DNA from: Opitutaceae bacterium
Lineage (GTDB): Bacteria; Verrucomicrobiota; Verrucomicrobiia; Opitutales; Opitutaceae
Assembly (NCBI GenBank): GCA_016794785.1
Contig: JAEUHC010000027.1
Coordinates: forward strand, 496,001 to 560,000
Direction: 5' to 3'
DNA length: 64,000 bases
The position numbers and the translations under genes are program-made. The notes beneath the pieces were generated by a model, which searched no databases, had not been told where the DNA came from, and saw only the letters and a program-made list of their open reading frames with translations. How positions within the stretch are numbered: position 1 is the stretch's first letter; each line of letters starts with the position of its first letter. Shown piece by piece: positions 28,589 through 37,299 of the stretch.

Positions 28589-29842
28589 TCAGCCGACGAT
28601 TTTCCAGCGCCGGGACTTGAACTCCGACACCGGCAGCGTGCCCGCCGGCACGCGCTCGACCGCGATGCGCAGCTGAAACGCCGCGCGCAAGTGAGCCGCC
28701 AGCTCGGCGCTCGGATCGGATTTCTCGTCGATGGGTTCGTAGCGCAACCGCACCTCCGGCAACGTGGGCCGGCGATCAATTTCGACCTGGTATTCATGCA
28801 CCCGGCCGAAGGTCGCCAGCGCCGCATCGACCGCGGCCGGGTAGAGATTCACCCCGCGCACGATCACCATGTCGTCCACGCGGCCGAGGATGCCGCCGGC
28901 GAGGGCATACGCGCCCTCGGCCTCCCCCGGCAGCGCGACCGGGCGCACGAGATCGCCGGTGCGGTAACGAAAAATCGGGCACGCCGCGCGGCCCAGCGTG
29001 GTGAGGACCAGTTCGCCGGTGGCGCCGGGCGCGGCGGGCTCGTTGGCGCCGGGCACGAGCACCTCGGCGAGATAGCGGTCGTGCATGATGCGCAGGTGCG
29101 CGGGATCATCCGGCAGGCCGTAGGAGACGGGTCCCACCTCGGTCATGCCGTGGTGATCGACGATGCGGGCTCCGGGCCAGTCGCGCTCGAGGCGTGCGCG
29201 AATCTCCGGCACGCTCCCGCCGGGCTCGCCGGCGACCATCACGAGTTCCACGCCCGAGGCTGAAAGGTCGAGCGATTCCTGCCGCGCGACCTCGGCCAGC
29301 CGCAGCGCATACGTGGGCGTGCAGCACAGGATGCGCGGCCGTCGCGCGAGCAGGAAGCGGAGCCGCTCCACTGTGCCCATGCCGCCGGCGGAGATCGTGC
29401 GGAGTCCGAGTTGCTGGCCGGAATCAAAGGCGCTCCAAAAACCAAGGAACGGCCCAAACGAAAACGCAAAGAATGCCGTGTCCCCGGCCCGCGCCCCGGC
29501 GTGCCGCCAGATCACTTTCCAGTTTTCCAGGAGCCACTGCCAGCTCTCGGCGTTGTCGAGCCAGGCAATCGGCCGGCCGCCCGTGCCGCTGGTCTGGTGG
29601 TAGCGCGTGTAGCGCTCGGCCGGAAAAGTAAGCGCCGTCCCGAAGGGCGGATGCTCGGCCTGATCGCGCACGAGCTCGGCCTTGGTCGTGAACGGCATCC
29701 GCGCGGTGTAATCCGCGAGCGAAGCAAAGCCGCCGAGCCCGCCCGCGGCCGCGAGGCGCGGACGGTAGAAGGCGTTGGTCGCGGCGACCTCGGCGACGAG
29801 GCGGTTGAGCGCCGCGAGCTGCGTGTGCGCCAGCGCCGCCAT
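28589..29842 (-). CDS. Phenylacetate-CoA ligase-like AMP-forming synthetase
   Basis: A 417-residue adenylate-forming enzyme of the PaaK / coenzyme F390 synthetase-like group. The phosphate-binding loop is YHQTSGTGGRPIAW, an adenine-binding block is DHHGMTEVGPVSYG, and the hinge is YRTGDLVRPV. The C-terminal domain carries GRVDDMVIVRGVNLYPAAVD. PaaK proper activates phenylacetate to its CoA thioester; this one likely activates a carboxylic acid of unknown identity. The ATG at 29842 follows the upstream gene's stop by five bases, so it is the last gene of the minus-strand operon that begins near 33874 or earlier. Confidence 0.88.
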   Translation of the reverse strand: MAALAHTQLAALNRLVAEVAATNAFYRPRLAAAGGLGGFASLADYTARMPFTTKAELVRDQAEHPPFGTALTFPAERYTRYHQTSGTGGRPIAWLDNAESWQWLLENWKVIWRHAGARAGDTAFFAFSFGPFLGFWSAFDSGQQLGLRTISAGGMGTVERLRFLLARRPRILCCTPTYALRLAEVARQESLDLSASGVELVMVAGEPGGSVPEIRARLERDWPGARIVDHHGMTEVGPVSYGLPDDPAHLRIMHDRYLAEVLVPGANEPAAPGATGELVLTTLGRAACPIFRYRTGDLVRPVALPGEAEGAYALAGGILGRVDDMVIVRGVNLYPAAVDAALATFGRVHEYQVEIDRRPTLPEVRLRYEPIDEKSDPSAELAAHLRAAFQLRIAVERVPAGTLPVSEFKSRRWKIVG

Positions 29843-29847
29843 GTCGC

Positions 29848-30378
29848 TCAGCGCAAGCCCGGTGCCGCCGGCGCGCTGGCCGCAGGCACCGCCTTGGCAG
29901 TCTTGGGCGCAGGAGCGGGCTTGTAGTAGCTGACCAGGCAGCCGCCGACGGCGGCGAGGACGATGCCGGCCCAGAATTGCCAGGCGATGCCTCCCCACCC
30001 GCCTTTGGGCGGATGCATGAGCGTCGCCGCGATGGCGTTCACAATCGGCGCACAGGCGAAGACGATCGCCATCACGACGGTCGGCGTGCCCTTCGCCCCG
30101 AAGGCGAGCAGGATGCCGAAGGCACCGACGGCCCCGAGCGCGCCGGCAAAGAGCGAGAGCCACACGCCCTTGGCGGGGAAGCTGAAGTCCGCGCCGTTGA
30201 TCTTGAGCACCGCGAGCGGCGCGAGCACCGCGATGATGAAGTAGGCCACGCCCACGAGGAGAAACGCCTTGTAGCGGCCATTGATGGGATCGCCCATGGC
30301 CATCTGGCCGCTGTGGAGATAGACGCCGTAGAGACCCCAGGTCGCGACGGTAAGGAGGGCGTAGAAGAGCCAAGTCAT
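29848..30378 (-). CDS. EamA-like small multidrug/metabolite membrane protein
   Basis: A 176-residue integral membrane protein with about five hydrophobic helices (roughly 3-20, 38-60, 72-92, 97-115 and 130-150). The opening MTWLFYALLTVATWGLYGVY and the segment AFGILLAFGAKGTPTVVMAI resemble one half of an EamA/DMT-type transporter. It is a half-size member and may dimerise. The C-terminus is Ala/Pro/Lys-rich and cytoplasmic or periplasmic. It sits between the thioesterase and the PaaK-like ligase in a compact operon, so export of the pathway product or import of a precursor is plausible but unproven. Confidence 0.75.
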   Translation of the reverse strand: MTWLFYALLTVATWGLYGVYLHSGQMAMGDPINGRYKAFLLVGVAYFIIAVLAPLAVLKINGADFSFPAKGVWLSLFAGALGAVGAFGILLAFGAKGTPTVVMAIVFACAPIVNAIAATLMHPPKGGWGGIAWQFWAGIVLAAVGGCLVSYYKPAPAPKTAKAVPAASAPAAPGLR

Positions 30379-30416
30379 ATGAAGCAGTGGAGGGTTGAGG
30401 GAGAAACGTTGGAAGA

Positions 30417-30872
30417 TCAGGCGGAAGTTTTCATCGCGGCCTCAAGCTTGGCGCGCAGGGCGGGCGGAATCGGGGTCTTGCGGATCTCGCGCGTCGCGCT
30501 GTCGATCTCGACGTGGATGATCCCAAAGGTCCCCGTCGCCAGCACGGTTTTCTCGGGAGAGTCGGCCGCGAGGATGGCAAAGGCGTAACTCAGGCTCGTG
30601 GTGCGCAGCTCGGTGAGGCGGAGACAGACTTCCACCGTCTCCTGAAAGCGCGCGGGGCGGAGATATTTGCAGCTGACCTCGATGCGGGGCCAGCCGTCGT
30701 GGCGCGAGCCCTCGGATGTGTGGATGCTGAAACCCAGCGAGCGAAAGAACGCATGCTCCGCCGCCTCCACGTAGCGGAAGAAATTCGCGAAATGCACAAT
30801 GCCCGCGAGGTCGGTGTCGGCGAACTCGACGAGGCGGCGGTGGCGGAAATGAAAAGGTGCGGCGGCTTCCAT
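30417..30872 (-). CDS. Acyl-CoA thioesterase, hotdog fold (4-HBT-like)
   Basis: A 151-residue hotdog thioesterase. The 4-hydroxybenzoyl-CoA thioesterase signature is clear: VEFADTDLAGIVHFANFFRY, with the catalytic Asp in FADTDLAGIVH. The following EHAFFRSLGF is also typical. It would hydrolyse an aryl- or acyl-CoA (or carrier-bound thioester). Spacing is 12 bases from the glycosyltransferase stop and 38 bases to the EamA-like gene, consistent with one operon. Together with the PaaK-like ligase it suggests a CoA-thioester intermediate. Confidence 0.9.
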   Translation of the reverse strand: MEAAAPFHFRHRRLVEFADTDLAGIVHFANFFRYVEAAEHAFFRSLGFSIHTSEGSRHDGWPRIEVSCKYLRPARFQETVEVCLRLTELRTTSLSYAFAILAADSPEKTVLATGTFGIIHVEIDSATREIRKTPIPPALRAKLEAAMKTSA

Positions 30873-30884
30873 GCAGGTTTCCCT

Positions 30885-32177
30885 TCAGGCGGGGGCGAGA
30901 TGCGCCGTGGCCCGGAGAAAATCCGCCGCCATCGTCGGGGCGGAAAAACATTTTTCAACGCCCAATCGGCCCGCGCGGCCGAGCGCCTCGCGGCGCGGCG
31001 CATCGGCCAGCAGATCGCGCCAGGCGGCGGCGAGCGCCGCGGCATCGCGCGGCGGCACGCACACGCCACCGCCCGTGGCGGCGACGATCTCTGGGAAGGC
31101 CGCGGACGCCGGCTGCACCACCGGCACGCCGCAGGCCATCGCCTCGACCACGTAGAGGCCGAACGCCTCGGGATAGGCCGTAGGGACGGAAAACAGCGTG
31201 AGCCCGCGGAGGAACGCGATCTTCTGCTCACGGGTGACGTTGGGCAGCCACGTGGCGCGGTCTGCGAGCCCGGCGGCGGCGAGCCGCTGCTGAAGTTTGG
31301 CGATGAGCGGTTCGTCGCCGGCCGTGGCCGCGCCCGCGATGCGCAGGCGCGTGGTGCGATCCCCGAGGTCGCGCGCGAGGAGGATGAAGGCGTCGATTAG
31401 CAGATCGAGCCCCTTGTCGCGGCTCATGCGCGCGAGGTAGCCGATGGCCGGCGGCGTGGGCTCGGTGCCCGCGGCGTAGCCCGCGAGCTGAATGCCGTTG
31501 GGCACGACGGCGATCGCGCCCGCCTCGAGGCCGAGGCGCGGCGCCATGTAGCCGGCGTAGAAACGCGTCGGCGAGATGAGCAGATCGGCGGCGGGCAGGC
31601 GCCGCTTGAGCGCGGCCCAGGCCTCCGTGCGGTAGGGTTCGGGCAAGCCGTCGAGAAACGTGTCCTCGCCCTGGAAAAACACCGCGACCGGCGCGCGCAA
31701 CCGGCGCTTGAGCTCATCGGTGAACCCGGCGAGCAACGCGTTCGACAGACACACAAGATCGGGCTGCGCGACGTTGGTGAGCCACTCCAGGAGCTTGTCG
31801 AGTTCGCGGCGGAAAGGGCCCGTGTCCACGTTGAGCATGTCGAGCATCATCTCGCCGTGCGTGCGCGCGGAGGTCATGTGGCTGTGGCGCGCGGCCCACT
31901 TGAGCAGGCCGGTGGAGTTGAGCAACCGGTGCAGCCAGGCCGGCGTGCGCCGGAAGATCGCGAGGCGGCGCTGGAGGTAAACGTTGATGCCGCCGAAGAA
32001 GACCGGGACGTCCTTCGCGTTGTCGAGCGTCGTCTCGTCGAGGATGAGCGGCAGATACATCGGCGCGATCGTGACGTCGTGGCCGAGGTGGTGCAGCTCG
32101 CGCGCGAGGGCGTTGTCGCGCATGCAGGCGCCGCAGTAGTAGCTGCCGGTGCCCGCGGTGAGAAAGACGATTTTCAT
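30885..32177 (-). CDS. Glycosyltransferase family 4
   Basis: A 430-residue GT-B glycosyltransferase of the GT4 type. The acceptor half starts MKIVFLTAGTGSYYCGACMR. The donor half has IGYLARMSRDKGLDLLIDAF and the nucleotide-sugar site with the EX7E motif in YPEAFGLYVVEAMACGVPVV. Sugar donor and acceptor are unknown. The gene lies in the operon between the FAD oxidoreductase (18 bases upstream) and the thioesterase (12 bases downstream), which points to glycosylation of a small molecule or lipid made by the cluster rather than cell-wall work. Confidence 0.9.
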   Translation of the reverse strand: MKIVFLTAGTGSYYCGACMRDNALARELHHLGHDVTIAPMYLPLILDETTLDNAKDVPVFFGGINVYLQRRLAIFRRTPAWLHRLLNSTGLLKWAARHSHMTSARTHGEMMLDMLNVDTGPFRRELDKLLEWLTNVAQPDLVCLSNALLAGFTDELKRRLRAPVAVFFQGEDTFLDGLPEPYRTEAWAALKRRLPAADLLISPTRFYAGYMAPRLGLEAGAIAVVPNGIQLAGYAAGTEPTPPAIGYLARMSRDKGLDLLIDAFILLARDLGDRTTRLRIAGAATAGDEPLIAKLQQRLAAAGLADRATWLPNVTREQKIAFLRGLTLFSVPTAYPEAFGLYVVEAMACGVPVVQPASAAFPEIVAATGGGVCVPPRDAAALAAAWRDLLADAPRREALGRAGRLGVEKCFSAPTMAADFLRATAHLAPA

Positions 32178-32195
32178 GCGCCGGAAGTTCTGGCC

Positions 32196-33467
32196 TCAGC
32201 GGACCGGCGTCGGCACGCGGCCGTGCGCGAGGGGTGCGGGCAGCGCGGCGAAATCCTGCATCGCGGCAAAGAGCGGCGCGTAGTCGCGGTCGATCAGGTT
32301 GCCGATGAGGCAGTCGGTCAGCGGGCCGCGCTGGTCCTTGTGCGCACGGATGAGATCGGCGAACGAGAACTTGGGATCGTAGAAGGCATAGACGATCTTG
32401 CGCATGGTCTCGATACCCTGGCAGAGGCGCTCGCCGTAGTCCGCGAAGGCTTCGGCGGGCACGGGGCCCGGCGTCGCGAGCGCCGCGTGGATCGCGTCGG
32501 CGGCGAGTTCGCCGCTCTTGAGCGCCAGAAAGACGCCCGACGAAAATACCGGATCGAGAAATGCGAAGGCGTCGCCCACGAGCACGAGCCCGTCGGCGGC
32601 GCAGTGCTCGCCGCGGTAGGAAAACTCGCCCGTCACCCAGTAGTCGCCGAACTGTTTTCCCGTCGAGAGGTGATCCTCGATCCACTTGTTGTTTTTGATT
32701 TCGCGCTCGAAAATTTCCCGGCGGTCTTGCGTGCCGGAGAAGAGGTAGTCGCGCTCGGCCACGATGCCGGAGCTGACGATGTCGTTGGCGAGCGGGATGT
32801 GCCAGAACCAGCCCTTGCCCTCGAGATAGGCGACCGTGGTCGAGCCTGCGTCGAGGCCGGGGTCGCGCTTGGCGCCCTTGTAGTAGGTCCAGAGGGCGAC
32901 CTTGTTGAGCTTGGCGTCGCGCTTGCGCGTCACGGTCTTGCGGAGGTGCAGCGCATCGCGTCCCGTGGCATCGACGACCACACGCGCGCGCAGCTCGGAG
33001 ATGGTGCCGGACTGATCGCGCGCCTGCACGCCGGTGACGGTGCCGGTGGCGTCGGTGAGCAGCTTGAGCACCTCCGTCTCCTCGCGGACCTGCGCGCCCT
33101 TGGCGCGGGCGTTGTTGAGCAGCATCTCGTCGAACTCCGCGCGCGGCACCTGCCAGGTCTTGGCCGCCGGGTGGTCGAAGTGCTGGAAAAAGTAGAACGG
33201 CGTCGAGACCTTCCCCTCGCGGCCGACGAACTGCACGCTGAACTTCTCGACGAACGCGCGCTCCTTCAGCTGCGGCAGCACGCCGAGCCGCTCAAAGGTG
33301 AAGTAGCACCACGGCATGAGCGATTCGCCGATGTGGTAGCGCGGAAATTTTTCCTTCTCGAGGATGAGCACGTCGCGGCCGTGCGCCGCGAGCAGCGCGC
33401 CGGTGGTCGAGCCCGCCGGGCCGCCGCCGATGACAATCGCGTCGAAGACATGGGAAGAAGCATTCAT
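32196..33467 (-). CDS. FAD-dependent oxidoreductase (halogenase/geranylgeranyl-reductase-like)
   Basis: A 423-residue flavoprotein. It has the N-terminal Rossmann motif AIVIGGGPAGSTTGALL (about 10-26), the block FPRYHIGESLMPWCY seen in tryptophan-halogenase-like and geranylgeranyl-reductase-like proteins, and the second FAD motif LVGDAFAFLDPVFSSGV. A canonical halogenase WxWxIP motif is only partly matched by KGWFWHIPL, so I would not call it a halogenase. Such enzymes also occur in aryl polyene and related pathways. The ATG overlaps the stop of the chorismate-lyase-like gene (ATGA). Confidence 0.85.
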   Translation of the reverse strand: MNASSHVFDAIVIGGGPAGSTTGALLAAHGRDVLILEKEKFPRYHIGESLMPWCYFTFERLGVLPQLKERAFVEKFSVQFVGREGKVSTPFYFFQHFDHPAAKTWQVPRAEFDEMLLNNARAKGAQVREETEVLKLLTDATGTVTGVQARDQSGTISELRARVVVDATGRDALHLRKTVTRKRDAKLNKVALWTYYKGAKRDPGLDAGSTTVAYLEGKGWFWHIPLANDIVSSGIVAERDYLFSGTQDRREIFEREIKNNKWIEDHLSTGKQFGDYWVTGEFSYRGEHCAADGLVLVGDAFAFLDPVFSSGVFLALKSGELAADAIHAALATPGPVPAEAFADYGERLCQGIETMRKIVYAFYDPKFSFADLIRAHKDQRGPLTDCLIGNLIDRDYAPLFAAMQDFAALPAPLAHGRVPTPVR

Positions 33468-33874
33468 GCGGCGGAAGGTGGCGGGAGGATTTCCATGATC
33501 CAGGCCAGCGGCGCGCCGGTCGGGAGCGAGAGACAGTTGAAACGGCCGAAACACCGGGCGCCAGCCGGGACTGCGAGCGGCGTGGCCGAGAGCGCCGCGC
33601 CATCGGCCGAGAAAAACCCGATGGGCGCGCTGACGAAGGGAATCTTGAACTCGTGCAGCAGCGCACCGAGCGGCTTGCGCCCCGCCTCGATGGCCGCGCG
33701 CGCCTCGGGCGCAAACTGCGCCAGTGCCACGGCGAGCACGCCATACTCGACGATCTTGCCGGTGGCATGTGTGCGGAGGAAGACCTCCCGCAGGTAGAGC
33801 CCGCCGTCCGTGCGGCAGCGCAGCACCTCGACACGCAGCGCGTCGCCGTGATACGTCGCGAGGGTAGAGGTCAT
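33464..33874 (-). CDS. Chorismate pyruvate-lyase-like protein (UbiC-like fold)
   Basis: A 136-residue protein with the layout of the chorismate-lyase / UbiC-like family: YLREVFLRTHATGKIVEYG, then AIEAGRKPLGALLHEFKIPF, and a C-terminal strand block FGRFNCLSLPTGAPLAWIM. UbiC makes 4-hydroxybenzoate from chorismate. This is a shorter, divergent member, so an aromatic acid source for the cluster is a reasoned guess only. The ATG at 33874 starts the fold; the frame stays open upstream without native-looking sequence. Its stop overlaps the FAD oxidoreductase start. Confidence 0.65.
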   Translation of the reverse strand: MTSTLATYHGDALRVEVLRCRTDGGLYLREVFLRTHATGKIVEYGVLAVALAQFAPEARAAIEAGRKPLGALLHEFKIPFVSAPIGFFSADGAALSATPLAVPAGARCFGRFNCLSLPTGAPLAWIMEILPPPSAA

Positions 33875-34057
33875 ATCGCGGTCGTGGTCGAGGAGGCTGC
33901 GCGCGGGCTGAGGGAGGTCTGCGCCGCGGCAGGCGTGAAACACGGCAACGTCTAGACAGCACGCAGCACGCAGGAAATGACACAGAGCCGTTGGCAGGCT
34001 AGCGGTGAGTGAGGTCTCAGCTGCGGGCACGGTGAACGTCGAAATGAATCGCAACAG

Positions 34058-34570
34058 TTAAGGCCGCCGCTCTGGAGGGGCAGCAACAGGTTTTGAGTCC
34101 GTCTCCAGCACGTCCCGCCGGACTTTTTTCTGCGGCAATGTTACTCTTTCATCTCCGAAAACAACAAAGGGGAGGATCGCGGGGGCATAACCACCGGAAT
34201 TCGGCGTCCGTGTGATTTGCGATTCATGCGAACTCTCGAAAACGATCAAAAAATACCACGTAGCTTTGTCCGCGTTACTAGGGGAGTAAAAACGACACAG
34301 CTTCGCTTCCATGCAGTCATAGTGCCGTTGGTCGTCACCAACGAATTTGGCCAGAGATTCACGCGCGAGGCTGATCGCCCGCGTGATCGATACCGGCCAA
34401 GTATCTTTCTCCGCATTCCACCGAGGACCACGATTATCCATCGGGTCCACCCAAACCTCGTAGAGTTCATTTCGAAACTGTCCATTCCCGGCGACCCAAG
34501 GTCCGGGCATCGTAGCCAAACACACGCTCGCTAACGTGAGAAAGGCCACGGTGGGGAAAGATGACTTCAT
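34058..34570 (-). CDS. Secreted hypothetical protein, lower GC
   Basis: A 170-residue protein I do not recognise. It has a signal peptide (about 1-20, SSFPTVAFLTLASVCLA), then a soluble domain with several Trp and Asp residues (ELYEVWVDPMDNRGPRW, DKATWYFLIVFES) and a Pro/Arg-rich tail. Base composition is less GC-rich than the flanking pathway genes. It interrupts the minus-strand cluster, 24 bases from the radical SAM gene and 183 bases from the chorismate-lyase-like gene. It may be a later insertion. Start chosen at the ATG before the signal peptide. Confidence 0.65.
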   Translation of the reverse strand: MKSSFPTVAFLTLASVCLATMPGPWVAGNGQFRNELYEVWVDPMDNRGPRWNAEKDTWPVSITRAISLARESLAKFVGDDQRHYDCMEAKLCRFYSPSNADKATWYFLIVFESSHESQITRTPNSGGYAPAILPFVVFGDERVTLPQKKVRRDVLETDSKPVAAPPERRP

Positions 34571-34594
34571 CGGCCAGGTGATGACCTTCAAACC

Positions 34595-35926
34595 TCACAC
34601 AATCTTCGTCGTCCGGTGCTGCGACAGGAAAAACTCGTGCAGCAGCGTGTCCACGCAGAGCAGGCCGTCGCGCGAGAGGGTGACCTGCGTCGGCGTGACG
34701 GTGACGAAGCCTTCGGCGGCGAGGTGCCCGAGCTGGGCGGCGAAGCGCTGCGCGATATCGACGCCGAACTTCTCCTGAAAATAGCCGAGCTCCACGCGGC
34801 CGAGCTTCATCTGCAAAATGAACTCGCGGATCATCCGCTCCTCGGGCGTGGTGCGGAAGGCGCGCTTGATCGGCAGTTCGCCGGCCGCGACCGCGGCGTG
34901 GTAGGCCTCGATTTCGGTGAGATTCTGATAGTGGACGCCAGCGGCGTGGGAAAACGAGGCCACGCCGAGGCCGAGCAGATCGGCGCCGCTCCAGAGTTCG
35001 TCGCGATAGACAAACTTGGTGCGCTTGGGATCGAGCACGGCGGTGTAGCCGCTGGCGATGGTGTAGCCGGCGGACTCGAGCGCGGCGAAGGCCTCCTTCA
35101 CCCAGCGGCGCTTCGTCGCCCAATCGGCCACGGGTGCGACGAGTTTCCCCTCGGCCTTCATCTCCTTGTAGATAGTCGTATTGTAGGGGACCTCCATCTG
35201 GTAGATGGTCACGCTGTCGGGCCGCAGCTTGATCGTCTCCTCGATGTTGCGCTGCCAGAGCGCCTCGGTCTCCTCGACCATGCCGGCGATGAGGTCGATG
35301 TTGATCTGGGAAAACTGCTCGGCACGCGCGCGTTCGTAGGCGGTGTAAACTTCGCCGGAGCGGTGGGCGCGACCGTTGATTTCGAGCACGTGATCGTCGA
35401 AGTGCTCCACGCCGAGACTGAGGCGCGTGACGCCGACCTGCTTGATCGCGGCGAGCTTGGCGGCGTTGAGCGTGCCGGGCTCGCCCTCAAACGCGATCTC
35501 CTCGGCGGCGTCCCACGGGAGAATCGCCTTCATGCGATCAGTCAGCTCGGTGAGCTGCTTCGTGGAGAGATACGACGGCGTGCCGCCGCCGAAATAGACG
35601 AAGTGCGGCTTGCGCCCCCGGATGAGCGGGCGTGCGGCGAGCGACTTCAGCTCGGTGATCGTCGCGTCGAGGTAGGCTTGGATGTCCTTGGCGTTTTTAT
35701 CTGTGTAAACGCGGAAGTAGCAAAAATGGCAGCGCTTCCGGCAAAACGGGATGTGGTGGTAGAGCCCGAGCTTGGCGCCGGGCACGGGCTCGGAGTTGAG
35801 CGCCATCTCGACCTCGACTTTCTGCTCCTCGGACCAGAAGGAGAACGGCGGGTAGTTCGAGACGAAGTAATTGCCGGCGAGGGTGGAGCTCTTGGCGGGC
35901 GCGGGAGCGGGGATGGCGGTATTCAT
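34595..35926 (-). CDS. HemN/HemW-like radical SAM protein
   Basis: A 443-residue radical SAM enzyme of the coproporphyrinogen-III-oxidase-like family. The 4Fe-4S cluster ligands are Cys62, Cys66 and Cys69 (IPFCRKRCHFCYF, CxxxCxxC). VYFGGGTPSYLS is the SAM-binding glycine block, and EGEPGTL and VTRLSLGVEHFDD are typical of the family. The C-terminal HemN-like domain is present (RTTPEERMIREFILQMKLGR). Relatives include heme chaperones and class C methylases or cyclopropanases. The gene is within a specialised pathway cluster and away from heme genes, so a role in modifying the pathway product is possible. Start at the ATG at 35926. Confidence 0.85.
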   Translation of the reverse strand: MNTAIPAPAPAKSSTLAGNYFVSNYPPFSFWSEEQKVEVEMALNSEPVPGAKLGLYHHIPFCRKRCHFCYFRVYTDKNAKDIQAYLDATITELKSLAARPLIRGRKPHFVYFGGGTPSYLSTKQLTELTDRMKAILPWDAAEEIAFEGEPGTLNAAKLAAIKQVGVTRLSLGVEHFDDHVLEINGRAHRSGEVYTAYERARAEQFSQINIDLIAGMVEETEALWQRNIEETIKLRPDSVTIYQMEVPYNTTIYKEMKAEGKLVAPVADWATKRRWVKEAFAALESAGYTIASGYTAVLDPKRTKFVYRDELWSGADLLGLGVASFSHAAGVHYQNLTEIEAYHAAVAAGELPIKRAFRTTPEERMIREFILQMKLGRVELGYFQEKFGVDIAQRFAAQLGHLAAEGFVTVTPTQVTLSRDGLLCVDTLLHEFFLSQHRTTKIV

Positions 35927-35973
35927 CGGGAGCGCGCGGGGAAAGACGCACCGCGCACCGCAGACGTTGTGCC

Positions 35974-37299
35974 TTATTTCGCCGCCGGTCCAGCGCGCAG
36001 GGCGAAAACCGTGCCCTTCTCGCCGCCGACGATGATCAGCCCGGCGCCAAAGACCGGCGACGCCACGAGCGCCTCGCCCAAGTCTAGCTGCCAGAGCTCC
36101 GTGCCACGATCCAAGCTCGCGGCGTAGAGCCGCCCGTCGGTCGAGCCGAAGAGCACGCCGTCGGAAAAAATCACCGGCGAGCCCTCGACGCGCCCGCCCG
36201 TCTTGAAGGTCCACACTCCCTGCCCGCTCGCGCGATCGATCGCGTGGAGGTGCTTGTCGCGCGATCCGATGATCACGAGGCGGTCGTTGACCGCGGGCGA
36301 GCTGAAGAACGGGAGCTGCCGATCCTGGTAGGTCCACGCGACCTTGCCGCCGGCGACATCGAAGGCGACGGCCTCGTTGGCGTAGTTGCCGCAGAAGGCC
36401 ATCGTGCCGTGCGTGGCAATCGAGGCGGGGATTTGCGCGCTCGTGGGGATTTTGTGGACGAGCGTGCCGTCCTTGAGATTCACGACGTGCAACTGCGCAT
36501 CGCAGCCGCCGAAGACGAGCCAGCGGCCATCGACGACGCCCGGCGAACCGTTGATGTAGTCGTCGGTCTTGTAGCTCCAGACGAGCTTGCCGTCGGCGGC
36601 GTTGAGCACGCGCGTGGTGCCATCGTAGCCGTTGAGCAGCACCCAATCGGCACCCGGGGTAGCGGAGCCGGCGGGCGCCTTGATCGTGATCGCGCCGGAG
36701 CTGATCTTCTCCTCGCTGGAAAATTCCCAGACCGGCGCACCGGTGTCGGCGGCGAGGGCGTAGAGTTTGCCGTCGTTGGAAGAGAGAAACACTTTCCCGG
36801 CGGCGATGGCGGGCGCCGCCATGATCGCGTCCTTGGTCTCGAAGCGCCACAGCTCCTTGCCGGTGTCGGCCGCGAGGCAGTGAAGCGTGCCCTTCAGGCT
36901 GCCGACGAAGACGCGGCCGCCGGCGACCGAGGCCTCGGCCTGGATGCCGCCGTTGGCCGCAAAGGTCCAGGCGGTCGCGGGATTGGCGGGCAGCGCCGCG
37001 GCGATGCTGCCGCTGAGGGCCGGCCCGCCGCGGGTCATGGGCCAGGAGATTTCAGGGGCGGCGGGCTTAGCGGAGGATTTTTTTGCGGAGTCAGAGGCGG
37101 AGCGATCACCGCAGGCGGTAATGAGAAAGACGGAGAGAAGGAGAGACAGGGAGAGGGAGAGAGGCGACGGGCGGCGGCGAAAAGTAGCGCGAGGCTTCAG
37201 CCCGCGCTCGGGGCGTTCGAGCGCGGGCTGAAGCCTCGCGCTACCGAAGGAGCCGCGATCGCCAACGGGGCTCAAATTATTTTTCGTTTCCGAACGCAT
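35974..37299 (-). CDS. PQQ-like beta-propeller lipoprotein
   Basis: A 441-residue lipoprotein with a BamB/PQQ-like propeller. Repeats such as LHCLAADTGKELWRFETKD and LYALAADTGAPVWEFSSEE recur through residues 85-440. The export signal lies unusually deep, at about residues 48-64, with a good lipobox ITAC just before the lipidated Cys (LLSVFLITACGD). Residues about 19-39 are encoded by a palindromic repeat. The only normal start in frame is the ATG at 37299, which overlaps the alcohol dehydrogenase gene end by 23 bases. A CTG start just before the signal is an alternative. Function unknown; it may be a scaffold or sensor. Confidence 0.75.
   Translation of the reverse strand: MRSETKNNLSPVGDRGSFGSARLQPALERPERGLKPRATFRRRPSPLSLSLSLLLSVFLITACGDRSASDSAKKSSAKPAAPEISWPMTRGGPALSGSIAAALPANPATAWTFAANGGIQAEASVAGGRVFVGSLKGTLHCLAADTGKELWRFETKDAIMAAPAIAAGKVFLSSNDGKLYALAADTGAPVWEFSSEEKISSGAITIKAPAGSATPGADWVLLNGYDGTTRVLNAADGKLVWSYKTDDYINGSPGVVDGRWLVFGGCDAQLHVVNLKDGTLVHKIPTSAQIPASIATHGTMAFCGNYANEAVAFDVAGGKVAWTYQDRQLPFFSSPAVNDRLVIIGSRDKHLHAIDRASGQGVWTFKTGGRVEGSPVIFSDGVLFGSTDGRLYAASLDRGTELWQLDLGEALVASPVFGAGLIIVGGEKGTVFALRAGPAAK
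37184..37244. repeat. GTAG...CTAC palindrome in N-terminal coding region
   Basis: A near-ideal palindrome: the 27-base arm 37184-37210 starting GTAGCGCGAGGCTTCAGCC is perfectly complementary to 37218-37244, with a seven-base loop GGGCGTT. It lies inside the predicted 5' coding region of the PQQ-like lipoprotein and is read as RLQPALERPERGLKPRATF. Ends GTAG and CTAC match the REPIN-like family. Confidence 0.8.

Noticed and set aside
32196..33467. Flavin-dependent tryptophan halogenase
   Set aside because: The FAD motifs fit the wider family but the diagnostic WxWxIP motif is not complete, so only an oxidoreductase call is justified.
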